Shown in pieces: positions 46,511 to 59,227 of a stretch of 64,000 nucleotides of DNA (the first letter of the stretch is position 1; every line of letters starts with the position of its first letter). Made by a program: the position numbers and the translations under genes. Source of the stretch: Trogon surrucura (Eukaryota > Chordata > Aves > Trogoniformes > Trogonidae); NCBI GenBank assembly GCA_020746105.1, contig CM036618.1:1302001-1366000 (forward strand). Direction: 5' to 3'. The notes below the pieces were generated by a model. It saw nothing but the letters and a program-made list of their open reading frames with translations, was not told the origin of the DNA and did no database searches.

Positions 46511-47839
46511 GCTCTTGCACTCGTGATGAGGCACAAGGTATCAGCCTGCCCAGTTGCAGCAAGACGACTTCCAGCCTCTGGCTCTCAAGGGGTGCTGGCA
46601 AACTGCTAGATCTGCCTCCCTCCCCAACCAAGGTAGAGAACAGCTCCAGTGACCCAAAATGGGTTTTGCAGAGGCTCCGCAGAGGCGGAAGAGGCAGGCA
46701 GTGTAGTTCGAGTTGTATAAACATGACCCCCTCTCGCTGCCTGCCAGATACTTCGGTTCCTGTCCTCTCAGGGATTAATCTGTTTGTTTCCATTGTCCGC
46801 AGCAGGATCAGGTTGAGCAATGTCTCTCGCTTTGCGTTATTATGATTTCAAAACTTCTCCATTTCAGGTCCCTTAATCCACTTGCTACCACAAAACCCGA
46901 TTACGTATCTTGGGCAGATGCCCCTCACCATTCCTTGCCGGAGTGTTGATTGAACTGCTCTTGCTGCTGAGGGTGAACATTTCAGCTCTCCTCCCGGGTG
47001 TCCTGGAGACAGAAAAACTTCATCGCTGCTGTTTGAACTCCAAGAGAGATAGAACACAGTGCTCTGCCTGGGGCACCTCTGAGCTGAGAACTGAGATGTT
47101 CACCCCAGTTCTGCCACCAATACCCTCTCTGGGTGCTGCACTGGGTGCAGGGTGCCTTTATTTCAGGTGTGCCCTTGTTGGTGGAAGCCTCAACCTCTGT
47201 TACCTCTGCAGCATACACAGAAATTAACCCAAAGGCTGCTATGCTGGGACCATCCTTATCAAGGTTCATGAGAAGTCCCAGAGGACATGAAGTGACAATG
47301 CTGGAAGCTCTTACAGCCGATATTTCTGCTTTCTGGCAATGGTTGGGAAGAGCTGATGCTTCCCAAGATGCTGCCTCACCCTTCCTGCTTCTCTTTTCCT
47401 TCTCAGTCCCACCAGGACATGTTGTGGATGTCAGCCCTTGGGGAAACAGTTGTGCCATGGTTCTGGGAGCAAAAGGATCCTGAAAAGATGTCTCTGTTGC
47501 AGCCATCTGTGGATGGTGCCAACCTGTCCTCTGTGTTTAGAAGCTCTGAGGTTGGGAGACAGGGTAAAGGGATATCCTGCTCGTACCCATGAACTCTTGG
47601 CTGCATACAGACCAGTAGCCACCAGTAGCAAATACTATCTAGTATCAAACAGGTTGGATAATGCAAAAGGCCCCTCTCTAAGTCTAGGTAAATTTGGAAA
47701 ACATTTGCTGAGTGTCAGTGGACGTGCAGATAAAAGTGGGCACCACCACCCCAAGGAGAAGTCTCTGCAGAGGGAAAGAACCTACTCTTCCCTCTGTGCT
47801 CACCAGAGAAAGGCAGGGTTGGGGTGTCCTGAGGGGCAC
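46511..47839. other. Unique sequence with overlapping open frames, not called
   Basis: A 174-codon minus frame (46,982-47,506) and a 116-codon plus frame (47,133-47,483) overlap. Neither contains a domain I recognise, and at most one could be real. Confidence 0.3.
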
Positions 47840-48092
47840 AGGAGGGTAAGGTTAAGTGACATGGCATGGGAGGGTGAAGTTAAGTGAGATGACATCACCG
47901 AATCACAGAATATTAGAGGTTTGAAGGGACCTTGGAAGATCATCTAGTCCAACCTACCATATCATCTAGTCCAACCCCAACACGGGAAGGCGAGGTTTGG
48001 TGAGGTGACATGGGAAGGTGGGGCTGGGTGACATGGCACGGGAGGGTGCTGTTAGGTGATGTGACACAGGGCGGTGAGGTTAAGGAGTGGAG
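47840..48092. repeat. Degenerate minisatellite interrupted by a CR1 end
   Basis: Units of about 28-35 bp with the core 'gggagggtgaagttaagtga' or 'gacatggcacgggagggtg' occur on both sides of a CR1 fragment at 47,896-47,980, so the CR1 inserted into a pre-existing array. Confidence 0.8.
47896..47980 (-). mobile_element. CR1 LINE terminal fragment inside a minisatellite
   Basis: 'accgaatcacagaatattag' and 'gtttgaagggaccttgga', followed by a local duplication in which 'atcatctagtccaacc' appears twice. Confidence 0.88.
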
Positions 48093-48389
48093 CGACAGTC
48101 TCAAACAAGTGAAACTCTGATAGACAGGGGAGCAGGTGGAGGCTCCAGCCTCCTATGGGTTAACACACATCCATCTGGGATGACACGTGAAGAGCTGACC
48201 CCAATTTTGGGGCACAGCTGCCCTCTCCCAGTCCTGCTGATTCTCTGGCTACCGCAGCATTGATCATAGCTGCTCCAGGTGAAGGTGTGGACTCCATCCT
48301 GCAGCTCTCTGGGCAGACCCAAGCTAGTTTCAGTCTTGCTCCAAGAGATGTGGATGTGGAGCTCAGGACTGAAGCTTAAACTGTCCTGC

Positions 48390-48505
48390 CTCTGTAATTG
48401 AAGTAAGCTCCTTAATAAAGCCAGTTGTTATTTCCTTAATTCCCTGCAGACTCCCTAATGCTATTACCTCAACACAACACCGTTTAAACAGCTTATTATC
48501 GATTG
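48390..48505. promoter_or_regulatory. AT-rich unique block, candidate conserved non-coding element
   Basis: A repeat-free segment with 'gttatttccttaattccctg' and 'aacagcttattatcgattgg', the latter resembling a TAAT plus ATCGAT-type homeodomain or cofactor site. Inference only. Confidence 0.15.
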
Positions 48506-48717
48506 GTTTTGCAAAGGAAACTTGCCATTTACCGTGACACTGGGCACTTGGGAGACCAGCTCGAACAGAAGTGGACAACACTGCCCAGTGCACAAGAATG
48601 CAAAGATGAAATCAAGGTTAAACCCAACGTTGAAGGCAGTCAGAGGCACCAGCTGGGTCTCAACCAGTGCATTCTTGTGACTGATGAGGATCTTCTCCAT
48701 TGCGTATGGAAAGGTGC

Positions 48718-49016
48718 ATAGAATCACAGACTCATGGAATTGTTTAGGTTGGAAAAGACCTTTAAGATCATTGAGTCCAACCGCTAAACAAACACTGCCA
48801 GGCCCACCATTAAACCATGTCCCTGAGCTCCACAACTCCGTGGCTTTTAAATCAATGCAGGGGTGAAGACTCCACCACTGCCCTGAGCAGCCTGGGCCAG
48901 GGCTTGACAATCCTTTCCATGAAGACATTTTTCCCAATGTCCAAACTAAATCTCCCCTGGTGGCACTAGGGGCCATTTCTTCTTGTCCCACCACTTTTTC
49001 CTTGGGAGAAGAAACC
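48718..49016 (-). mobile_element. CR1 LINE 3' fragment
   Basis: 'catagaatcacagactcatg', 'aggttggaaaagaccttta', then the reversed ORF2 end (caatgtccaaactaaatctc). Confidence 0.93.
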
Positions 49017-49135
49017 AAGTGTGGGAGAAGAGAGCCATGTTCAGGTTGGATTGAATCCAGGCTCTGGATCTCAGCTGTGTTCAATGCCTTAGAGCAGACA
49101 GCAGCTGAGTGTAGTTCCCCCTTCCACTGCAATAT

Positions 49136-49196
49136 GGAATCATAGAATCATCTAAATTGGAAAAGACCTTTAAGATCGAGTCCAACCATATTGTGG
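49136..49196 (-). mobile_element. CR1 LINE terminal fragment
   Basis: About 60 bp: 'ggaatcatagaatcatctaa', 'attggaaaagaccttta' and 'gatcgagtccaaccat'. It lies just beyond a longer copy in the same orientation. Confidence 0.9.
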
Positions 49197-52100
49197 CTGT
49201 TTTCAAGCAACATCTGCAACAAGATATGGCAGCCTTCCTCGAAAGCTCTCATCCCTCTTCATATGTATGTGGTTCCCAAATAGGAACAGCCTCATGTAGC
49301 AGTGAAAAAGGCAATTGAGTCACTCCTAGCACCAAGAACGCTGCTCACCTCCTTTGCTCCATGTGGGACAGCTTCTTCTGCAGGACATCTGCTCAGGTCA
49401 GGAGCTGATGGAACTCCCTCCCTCCTCCACACTCCCAGAGCACTGGCTTGCACCCTCTCGCTGCCCGCAGAGCCCATCTGCAACCTTCTCCTCAGCACGG
49501 TTTTCAGCTCCACCACCCGTTTCTGTGCCTACACCATAACCACAACCACTCAGCCCCATCACTTGTTGAGGGACAAAGCTAAATGAGGGGAGGATGGAGT
49601 GTGGTTGGGCTGCTCTGTTGGCCCCAGAAGCCTGGGAACTGCTGGTCTAGTCAACCCCAACAGGCAGAGGCTGGAGGACACCTGGATCTTGGTCCTCCAA
49701 GACAAAATATGTCTGTATACCTCTTTGGGTCAGTGGCTCCTTTTGGTGGAAGGAGGAGATAAGAGTGCTTCTGGGAGCTAAGAGAGAGAAAACTTCTCCT
49801 GGAAAGGCTCATTTCTATCCATCTGTGCAACAGGAGCACAAGATTCTTCATCTTCAAGTAGGCACCGAGACTGCTGGATATCTCAAAGTTAGGCAACACC
49901 TGTCATGCCCCACAGCAATTAATTCACTTATCATCTCTCCAATTTGAGCTGTGTATTAGATAAGGATAAAAGATGCTCCTTTCACTTTCATGTAATACTT
50001 TTACCCCGAAGGGTAAGCTCCGTGCTGGTGCCTTCTGCCTTCATGAGACCCAGAACTGGAGAAGACTGAACGTCAACTGCTCCTGGGGCTGTCCCTTGCT
50101 GCCCTCGATGTTTGCTTGGCATCTTGCAGAAACCAGGAGCCAAAGTGCTGAAAGTGCAGAACTGGGCTCTTACCCAGAAAGTTGAGGTGGCCACTAGCGG
50201 AGGAGGTAATCCAGGAGATGACGTTTCAGTTAACTTGTGATTATTATCAGGAATTGTTTTTGGTGACTGACCAAGTATTAAGCAGTAATAATATAACCAT
50301 GGCAATAGGATAGTAAATATTGATGGAGGACTGACGTAAAATTGAGCGATTTGAGTAGTCTATAAGAGCTCAGTGTCCCCCAGGGTAAAGCAAATATAGC
50401 TCAGAAATAGCTCAGCAGTCTCCAAGGGCAGAAAGACCTTATCCAGGGGCAGTTCCTTGGAACCGCTGTGACCAGGAGCTGATTTGTACCAATACGTCCC
50501 ACTCCTGTTTCACTCTCCCAAATGAAAAGGGTTGATAAGACCATCAAGACACAGAATGGCACCAGGGATGCTTGTCCTGCATTAACCTCTGCCTTGGCCA
50601 GGGGTGACAGTGGGGCCCATTCCAAGGGCTATGCTGATGGACAATGGGCTGTGGCAAACGACTTTGACTCCAGTAAAATTAACGAGCATCATCTCTTTCC
50701 CTTTGCCAGACAAATCCAGCTCTTCATGGAGAAGTTTTGGGACAGTTTGTCTGGGACCACCCTGGCAGAGGCACCAACGCTTGTGTGGCTCCAACTGCAG
50801 CAACAGGTTGGGTGAATGTGAATCCTTGACCCTGGTCTCAAAAGAAGCTGCCGATGGCAGCGCCCTCCAGACTCAAGGGGCTGATTTAAGGTTGTAGGAG
50901 CAACCTGAAGTCCAGCTGACCTCAGTCTTTCAATATTTATATTTCTCCTTCTTTTAATGGCTTTTGGCTCTCTCTTTTCTCCTTTCCTGGACTGGTTTCT
51001 GCAACATGGGTGTTAATTATTCTCTCCATGCAGCCAAACCGGGAGCCGTTAAACTACAAATTGACTCAAACAAATCAGACCAGGTCAGAAATACTATCTT
51101 TGCAAGAATCTTATTTATCCAAGGCTTTAGATTCTGCAAGAGGAAAAATGGGATTCTTTAGAGGAAAGCAGAGTTTAAAAATAAGCCCTTTGATGGTTTC
51201 AAAGGCAAAAAAAAAATAAAAATCAACTCCTCATCATTCTTGAGAGCAGCCAAGAACCTGACACAGAGCAGAGATGCCAATTAGAGCCACGGAGAAAGGG
51301 ACCGATGTGCTTTGCCACGAGGCACAGCATGCAAAGATGAAGGACCAGAGAGTCTTTTACCCAGTGTGAAAAGTCGAGGGGAAAACAGCCAAAGAATCTT
51401 TTACGCCCTAATTTTCTTTCATTCAAGCCTGTTGACTCCATCCTCCTCCTGCCACCAGTTGTCTGCTCCCCCATCCCATCACCATCCCCCTTCTGAGGGT
51501 GGAAAAGGGTTGTGCAGGAGGCTGGAGAAGCGCAGGATCAAGGCAAAGCTCCTTGTTCGCCTCAGCCCCAAAACCTGCAACAGAAAAGGATTTATTTGTC
51601 CCTGTGCTTGTGTTAAATAACAATGACCAAGGACAGCAACCTCAGCGCTTGCTGAGGTCCCATCCTGCCCCCACCAGCTGCACACAGCAGGCTGGGAGGG
51701 GAGGGACGGTGACATTTCAAGCCACCCTGGGACCCAAAACCAGAGATGCAGGACTCCCAGGAGTTATGCTCAGTGTTAGCATCACCTCCCCTACATAAAT
51801 TACTCTCCAAAGCCACACCAGGGAACAGAGGCTCTTGGATTTGGGCTGCTTACCCCTTTCCATCTCAGGTGACCTCCATTCCTCTCCTGCCATCCGTGAG
51901 CAGTTCCAAACCAGACCTAGACTGTGTTTGTCCTTTCCCTCCACCGTATCACTGTGGCTGCCACCTAAAATCTTCCTTCCCCTTACAAAATCTGTCCCAG
52001 TGACGTGGCGGTGGCATTACCCACAGGGTTTATAGAAATGGCCAAATCTTGCCGTGCGGGGTCCAGCTAGTTCATCGTTGTTGGAAGCTGCAGCCACCCC

Positions 52101-53744
52101 GTTGAGCTGGACTTGGCTGTTTAAAAGCACTAATTGCATTTTGGGGGACCTGATGCAGCAATCTCTGCTTTCCATCAACCACCTGGCTGGTCTAATAAAC
52201 CTCTGCTTGCACACACCCGGTCAGTCCCAGCCCTTGGCTTGCTGGTAGATGCTTAAAACTCAGCATCCTTGGTGGAAGGGATGCTCAGATGCAGCCAGGA
52301 CAAGTAGCACGGTAGGTTCTCACACATGTTTGTCTCTGTGGCTTTATCCCATAGTTCTTGGGCAGAGGGGAAAAGACATCCTGAGATATCACTCTTAAAA
52401 CTGTCTGCAGGAAGGAGAGAGGGGTACAGGAGGGACCAGGAGAGGAATGCAGGAGCCTTGTGAGACACTGGCAGTGCATCATCCCATCCCCCAGGGCACC
52501 CCATCTTCTGTCTGTGATCTCCTTCTGGCAGGGTCGGGCTGACCCCCTGGGCTGCCCTTTTTTGGGTCGAGGTGTCTGGAAGACGCTTTCTCTCCAGACT
52601 TTCCATCTCTCCCTGCCCTTTCTGCTCCACAGGCAGCACCAGGCAGTAGTAGAGGGGGTTGAGAGTGGTCCAAACCCTTCTCTGAGCTTCAAGGCAAGGC
52701 TTTGCTACAGCAGAAATTAACCAAGGAGGGCAAAGACTGATTCTCTTCCCATTATTTGCTCCTCATCCAGTTGTTACCACTAGAGTATTAAGCAGGAAGG
52801 TGCCTATCAGGGTCTTTTACTTTTCTTTTTTTTTTTTTTTTTTTTTTAATTAATATTTCAGTTTCCCCTGTGAAGGCTGATACCTTTGATCTAGTCCAAA
52901 GGCATGGAAGATGTCACTGCTATTAGGAGGGAGGCTGTGGCCGATGGATGGCATCGCCCGGCCTCTGAACCGCCTCTCACGGACAGAAACAAATCTCAGA
53001 CACTCGGACAGCCTGTGGCTCCGGCAAAGCCGGCACCAGCTCTTGATGATAAATGAGGAAGCACGATCCTACTAAATAGGGTCAATAAGATAATGTGCAG
53101 CCAGAGGGACCGGCTGTGTGCAGACACAGACATACAAATTTTAGCATTACAAGGATAAATGCCGGTGCTTGACACAGTCTTGTTTGGAAAGAGAGATCGT
53201 TTTCTATCCCAGGCTCGATGAGAAAGACGTCGCAGAAGGAGCGGAGGGAAGTATTGCTGGGGGGCACTCGGGAGCGATGACAGCTCTGGGATGCTCCCAG
53301 CTCTGATGTTCATTTGCAGCAGTGGAACCATGCAAGAAGCTGTTTGGAACAGGATCAAACACTTCAGATGTTTCCTTGCATTAATTAAGATGAAACTTTT
53401 TTATCTGAGGTACTCCCAAGAGCTAGAAAAAGAGTCCTGGGTACCCCACCCCCACCAGCTAACGAACGCTTGTCGGGCTGAACCATTCCGGGTTCAAGTC
53501 GAGCAGAGTTCAAGCAGCAGAGGCATTCAAAGCACAGGACTGGGCTGAATTTCTTGCCCTCCTTGGGCTGCCTGAGAAGACATTCCGCTGCTCTCCTCAC
53601 CTGCAGAATAAAAGTGCTGGTTGCTCTCAGCAGGATCCACAAGAAAACGAGCAGCTGGAGGGACTGGCCACACACAGGCACGATCACACATGTCTAAGCA
53701 AAAGGATAAACTCTGGTGCTTCCCACGGTCGTGTTTGGTTCAAA
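49197..53744. other. Intergenic stretch without recognisable genes
   Basis: About 4.5 kb of unique sequence with a long T-run at 52,829-52,847. Overlapping open frames at 51.3-52.7 kb on both strands lack any supporting feature. Confidence 0.4.
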
Positions 53745-53975
53745 GTTGTGCCAGGAGAGGTTCAGACTGGACCTTGGAATCATTTCTTTACTGAGAGGGT
53801 GGTCAAACCCTGGAACAGGCTTGCTGGAGAGGTGGTCGATACTCCAAGCCTGGCAGTGCTTAAGAGGCATTTGGACAATGCCCTTAATAACATACTTTAA
53901 CTTAATCAGCCCTGAAGTGGTCAAGCTTTTGGCCTAGATGATTGTTGTAGGCACCTTCCAACTGAAAATACTATT
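53745..53975 (+). mobile_element. CR1 LINE 3' fragment
   Basis: 'gttgtgccaggagaggttca', 'gagggtggtcaaaccctgga' and 'gcctagatgattgttgtagg', then passing into a microsatellite in place of a normal tail. Confidence 0.85.
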
Positions 53976-54026
53976 CTATTCTATTCTATCCTATCCTATC
54001 CTATCCTATCCTATCCTATTCCATTC
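53971..54026. repeat. (CTATT)n/(CTATC)n microsatellite at a CR1 tail
   Basis: Four CTATT units followed by about seven CTATC units directly at the CR1 3' end. The likely origin is expansion of the CR1 tail. Confidence 0.93.
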
Positions 54027-57000
54027 TTTTCCAGAAGAGCATCATTCCTTGGACAGTGCAGAAAACCAAGTGCTTTTCAACAGCAAATTACCACTATTGG
54101 GTCAATTTGGATAGAGATAATCCAAATAATGGAAAAAAGGAATAATGTAGCCAGGGAGAGTGCAATGCTAACTACCTCTGCAGGTGCCCAGCTCAGCTTC
54201 TAGGGGTTTATTGGCCTTGGAGATCCAGGCAGGGTGTTTGAATGCTGGGGAGGCTGGCAGGACAGGTTCCTCCTTGACCAAAACATGGCTCTAACCCATC
54301 TCCTATCCCTAAAGGACAAACAAGTCTAAACCCCAGCCCTGGAGGCCCCCCCAGGGGGGAGACACCCAGGGCTGACGCGGTGGGAGCGTCTGCATCCCGT
54401 GGTGCAGCGTGCCCGTGCCAGAGCTGCTGGCGGAGATGTTTATTCTCAGGCAGGGAGGCTGCCAGCTCATCCTTGGCTGGGGGTACACACAACAGCCCTG
54501 GGTGTCCTGTTTCGGTGGCCATGACCCTCTTTGTCCCCCTCTCTGCAGCCAGCGAGACAAGCAGTAGCAGCTGGATAAGCCCCCGCGCAGGGGGGCCCGA
54601 TGCAGGATTGCTTACACGATAAAAAACAAAAGCTGAGCACCTCCTGCTCTGCGCTCCAGCCCTTCCTACCCGGGGGAATAATTTCTTGAGGACTGAACAA
54701 AAAAAAAAAAGCAGGTTTCTACAGCTACCAGGGGGCTGCAGCATCCTTATCCTGCCCCTCTTCCTTTCCTCCTGCTCCCCTGCCTCTGATTGTGGCTCAG
54801 ATCACCCCAGAGCAGGGTCTTGCTGTGGGATTAACAACTTCAGGCTGTCGTGGCCATCCCTGCCAGTAGCCAGGTTGCCCTGCTGCAACCCTTCATGGCC
54901 ACGGCTCCGGAGCTGGCAGGATCCCAATGCCCAGGGGCATCCGGTACATCCTTCCCTTCCTCTTGCTGGCACAAACTAAACCCTGTTTTTACAATCCTGA
55001 CCTGCAGACAAGCCCCGGGGCCTCTTCTGTCCTGGTCATGTAACCAGGACTGGACGGTCCCTTTGCGTGGGGGGCAGATTCCTCCAAAGTGAGTCACGGA
55101 GACACAGCAGCAGCAGCCAGTCCTGCCCGGGATGGTTTCCCCCTAAATATCCCTTCCTTTACAAAGCTCTGGCACCCGAGCCGAGCTAAAACTGGCCAGT
55201 GATTCTGGTGGCCAGCAATGGTGTGTGTGTGTGTGTCTCCTGCAAGAGGAGAGGGGCAGCGAGGGGAGCAGGGTGCAAAGGAAGAGTGTCTCTAAAAAAT
55301 CCTGGTGAAGACTCACTCTGCTCTTCACATAGATTATTGCTGGAAGGAAAATCGAAAGGCTGGAGGGGAAACCCAACTGCTTGAAACCCCCTGGGGTCAG
55401 ATGTGGTTGACAAATCAGCTGAACCAGCCCTGGATTAGGGGTCTACAGTATGGGATGAGCTGCAGGGCTCAGCCACCAGTGGGATGGGATTGGGGGGGAC
55501 CGCACTGGGATGCACCAGCTGCCCCTTCCCTGCATCTCCCCTCCCTTAGGGTGAGGATTGAGGTTCCTAGACCCCCAAACTGAGCTTGAATTGTGTGTGG
55601 CTATGAAATACAGGATATACTATACCCCTATGTGACCTTACCTCCTTCTGCTTCTAGGGGACACCCCCCTGGTCACTCCACCCAGCCCCTGCTCCTGCTG
55701 TCTGCCTGTTCAGGGATGTGACAGGGATGTAATTTCTGTCCTTAGCCAGCCCAAATCTGCTCCCAGTGCAGACACGGAGGAGGCAGACGAGGATGTGAGG
55801 CGAGCAGGATGAAGCCCATGCAGGAGGACAAAGCTGGGTGAGCATCAGCAAACCCAGCCCTTGGCTTGGTCCTCACTTGGGTGAGCCACCACCCCGCCTT
55901 ACGTGCCATCTCTGATGAGGATGGGTGACAACAGTGTCCTGTTTTTTTTCTCAGAGCAGGTGTGTGTGTGTCCCAGCCCCTTGCTGCCCTTTCTGGCTGC
56001 CCCTGCCCTGGTGACAGGGCTACCACCCTTTCGGCAAAGAGTATCTTTCCTGGGATATTCCTCCCTTTAACAAGCCTCTTGCTGCAAAGAGGGAAGGGGA
56101 AGCAGAGCGATGATCTCAGCAAGAGACAAGCAGGGCTGTGGCGTTGTCCCTGCCTGCTCCCGCTGCTGGAGGTCACGCTGGGACAGTCTGGAGGGTTTGC
56201 CAGCCCCTTCGAGCCCCCCTTGCCTCACAGTGGCGGGGGGAGGCATCACGTCTTCCCTTCAGCACCTCGGTTGAGCCTCCAACACCATCCCTGGGTCCCT
56301 GCAGAGGAGATGGGGACTCGGCAGAGCAGTTCGGCTGAGGATACCTTGGCTGGGCCACCGCAGTCCCTGAAGGGCTGCGTCCTCCTTGCTGCCAGCTCCC
56401 TCCCAGGTCCCTCCGCAGCCCCAAAAGCTCCCATACATCACCACCCCAACCCCGCCAGCTTTTCTTCTTCAGAGCCCAAGTCACTCTCTCTCTTTCTCTG
56501 TCTTTTCTGTGCCAGGAATCCTAATCTTCAGGATGAAGAGGCTGGGCATGATGTGATGCATCAGCAGAGGCACCAGGTACATCGTGCTCCCAGCGCTGGC
56601 AGATGCCAGCATCAGGACAAAGTTTGGGCCAGAAATGTTATTTGGCCTCTATTTAACACCTACCCCGCCACGGGCGTTGGATGTCGCATTCGGTAGCCGT
56701 GCCCAATGAATTATTTATTCCCTGCCCCAGCATTTTTATTCCCCAATCCAAACCCCTGGTGGGAGAGGGGTATGGGGAGAGCGGATGCAGGCAGATGGCA
56801 AGCGTAAAAGGCAGAAGAAAAAATTGAATAAAAAAGCATGTCATGACGAAATTTTAAATAAAAGGCGCAAGCGGATCTCGCTGGTGACTTTCTCACAGTG
56901 CTGAAAATCGGAGGAAAAGACCAAACCTCTCTAATACGTGGGTGATGGAGCCTTGTAACCGCTGCTGCCTCCCAGTTGCTTTGCCTGGGCAGCCTTGCAG

Positions 57001-57154
57001 GAGTCAAAGCCTCCAGTCCCATGTCCTCAGTGTCCCCAGGACGCAGCCGGCCTTGATCTTGGAATGATGGATCTTTGGTTATCGGGCAAAAGACTCTGCC
57101 TGGCCTTAAATGGGTTAGATATTGTCAGCAGGGCCGGAGGAGGCAAGATATGGG
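54027..57154. other. Intergenic, GC-rich in part, no gene called
   Basis: It includes a (GT)n run at 55,219-55,236. A 244-codon plus frame at 55,962-56,696 and a 178-codon minus frame at 54,208-54,744 look like stop-poor GC-rich sequence. A short plus segment at 56,516-56,576 has a strong acceptor and a GT donor but unrecognised content (NPNLQDEEAGHDVM). On the minus strand, two AATAAA motifs lie at 56,714-56,719 and 56,735-56,740. Confidence 0.4.
55219..55236. repeat. (GT)n microsatellite
   Basis: Nine GT dinucleotides in a row. Confidence 0.9.
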
Positions 57155-57212
57155 CTATGCGTGCTCACACGTTGGCTGCGACTGCTTCTGCTCCTCGGGT
57201 GAGCTGGGGCTC
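57155..57212 (-). CDS. Candidate terminal exon of an unrecognised membrane-protein gene
   Basis: Minus strand: a strong acceptor (ttcttgcctgcag) is followed by one base that would complete a codon split from the candidate exon at 58,269-58,451. It then reads SPSSPEEQKQSQPTCEHA and a TAG stop. A serine-, glutamine- and glutamate-rich end is plausible for a cytoplasmic tail. Two AATAAA motifs on the same strand lie about 415-440 bp downstream. I do not recognise the sequence. Short low-complexity tails are easy to produce by chance, so this is the weakest of the three linked segments. Confidence 0.2.
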
Positions 57213-58268
57213 CTGCAGGCAAGAACAATCCTCAGTCATGTTATTAAGGATTGAGTCATCAGGCGTGCGGACAAGGGGGTCCAAACTCGTCATCTGGGAA
57301 ACTGGGATTCTGGCGTTTCCTTCATTTCAGATGCTTTTTTCTTATATATATATAAAAAATAAGTTTTTGCATCGGCAGTGATTTCTGAATGGAGTCGCCT
57401 GGGATTGCACAGGCTGGGGATGACAGTGTCGCCTCCCACACAGCAAAACCCTCTGACAAATGTCTGCGGGTCTGGACATCTTCCACTCTGCCCACTCCTT
57501 GCAGGGGAAGCCGGTGATTCAGACAGGGTAATTCCAGGTCGAATTTACCATTTCCGTAAGTGAGGATGAGCTGGGGTCTCCCAATCCTCTCCAGGTCATT
57601 CAGGCTATTAGTGAGCACTCGTTGCTCTGTAACCCCGTGCTCCCCCTCCTGAACATGCCTTCCCCAACACAGAGGGCCCCCAAAAGCTACCACAGAGGAC
57701 AGACCACCTCAGATGGAGGAACCTGCCCATGTTCCAGCCCTGGGGGCACTCTGGCTTTCCCCTTTTCTGCAGGCAGAGCTAGGAAAGGTCTAGAGGTGTT
57801 AAGGGGTGGAAGGTTTCAATCCAAGTCACCTGTGGTGTCCCAAAGAGGTCAGAGCTTTGGCTGCAAATGCTCCTGATGTCCCAGTGCTGGCAGCACTGGA
57901 TGAGGAGGACTGGCCAGGTGAGACCTCTCCAACATTTGATATTGCCCACAGCTCACTCTGGTTTCTGACCCCAGGACAGGGCTTTCACCATCCTCATAGG
58001 CAAAGCTCAGCTCACGCTGCCAAAAAATTCAGTGTCCAGTCGCTCTCAGCTACAAGAGGCCAAATTTCAAGTTGCTGCTCCCCAGAGAGCTGTGGGGATC
58101 CTCTTCCCCCTCCCAAGCCCAAACTGACGTCCCCCAAGGACATCTGGCTCCAAGGCAGCTCCTGCCCAGACTCTGACATGCCATATCCCTGTCACCTGTT
58201 TCCCACCCCATATTCCCTCCAGACTTCTCTGGTGGCTTGTGGTGAGTTCGTGTCTGATGTCCGCTCAC

Positions 58269-58451
58269 ATCCCGGAGGAGAAGTTGTGGCACTCAGGCTT
58301 CTCGCCGGGCTCCTTGGAGCACACAATCCTGAGTGGCTGCCCAGGCATTGGGGTTCTCCTGCTCTCGTTGAGAAAGTCACCCTGAAAGTCAGTCTCCATG
58401 ATCCCACAGGGACCAGTGTGCCCACGATGCCCCGGGCGGCCAACGCTGCAG
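58269..58451 (-). CDS. Candidate internal exon of an unrecognised membrane-protein gene
   Basis: Minus strand, 183 nt: acceptor tttacaacatctccag (weak pyrimidine tract), donor GGGAT|GTGAGC (good). In the frame set by the upstream candidate exon it is open throughout. The content includes FLNESRR, QPLRIVCSKEPGEKPEC and HNFSSG, with four cysteines and two N-x-S/T sequons (NES, NFS), as in an extracellular or luminal segment. The plus strand is also open across this interval, which weakens the case. No family recognised. Confidence 0.3.
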
Positions 58452-59227
58452 CTGGAGATGTTGTAAATCAAAGGGAGGAGGCTTCAGCTGTCACCGCTCC
58501 GAGGCGTGGAGGGTATTTTTAGCAGCTTTTCTTTGCAGGCTTGTGGTGGCATTGCCCAGGGTGCCTGCACCACACTCATCCCTCCTGGGGACATGGGGAA
58601 TGGGGGAGGGGTGTGGACATCCGAGCATGTACTGTATGACATGGGGCTGTGTTAATACCATTAACAGGCAACACTGTAAAATGTTCAGGAGAGGACCTTG
58701 CTCCAGGATCTTCTAGTGTCCTTCGCACACGGGGTAAGCTCAGCAAAGGTGTCGAGTTTGAAGGCATCCAGCCCGGAGACCCTCACACAGAGGGCTCCTT
58801 GTGACTGAGAGCTGATGCGAGCTTTCCTCATGTGCCCTTCCTGTGGAGACACTAAAGACAAGAAATCGGGATCCTGTCTTTAACAGCAGCCCTGAGCAGG
58901 TGCTTGGAAAGGATTAAAAAGCCCAGTGCAAGTGAAAGGAAGCCCTAATCCTGGCCAAACCATCCCCTGAAAATGGCCAAGCCCGCCCATGGTCCTCAGC
59001 ATGATGCAGCTCTAAGAACCTCTCCACCAGGAGAATCCTGCCCAGCCCTGCACCATCCCTCAGCGACGAATGCCCTGGGTATTCTGCGGCATCTCCTGCG
59101 GAGCCTGTGCTCTTGCTGCTGCCATTCCCCACGTCCTTCTGTTCCAATGGAAATCCATGGTTTGTTGTCGCAGAGCGGGAGCTGTTTTCCGCAGTTCAGG
59201 CTGGTGGCTTTGCTTTTCCCTAGACAC

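Noticed and set aside
46982-47506. A 174-codon minus-strand open frame
   Set aside because: There is no recognisable domain, and a 116-codon frame is open on the opposite strand over the same bases. I see no retroviral or other element signature.
56516-56600. Membrane-like minus frame (TMYLVPLLMHHIMPSLFILK) and a plus micro-exon in the same bases
   Set aside because: The minus frame lacks a usable acceptor because there is no pyrimidine tract. The plus segment has good sites, but only 20 unrecognised codons and no partner exons.
55962-56696. The longest plus-strand open frame (244 codons)
   Set aside because: It contains no domain I recognise, is rich in Pro and Ser as expected from stop-poor GC-rich DNA, and overlaps equally open frames on the other strand.
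57806-58522. A 238-codon plus-strand open frame
   Set aside because: It is antisense to the candidate exon at 58,269-58,451, has no splice or start context and no similarity. Both strands being open reduces confidence in either.
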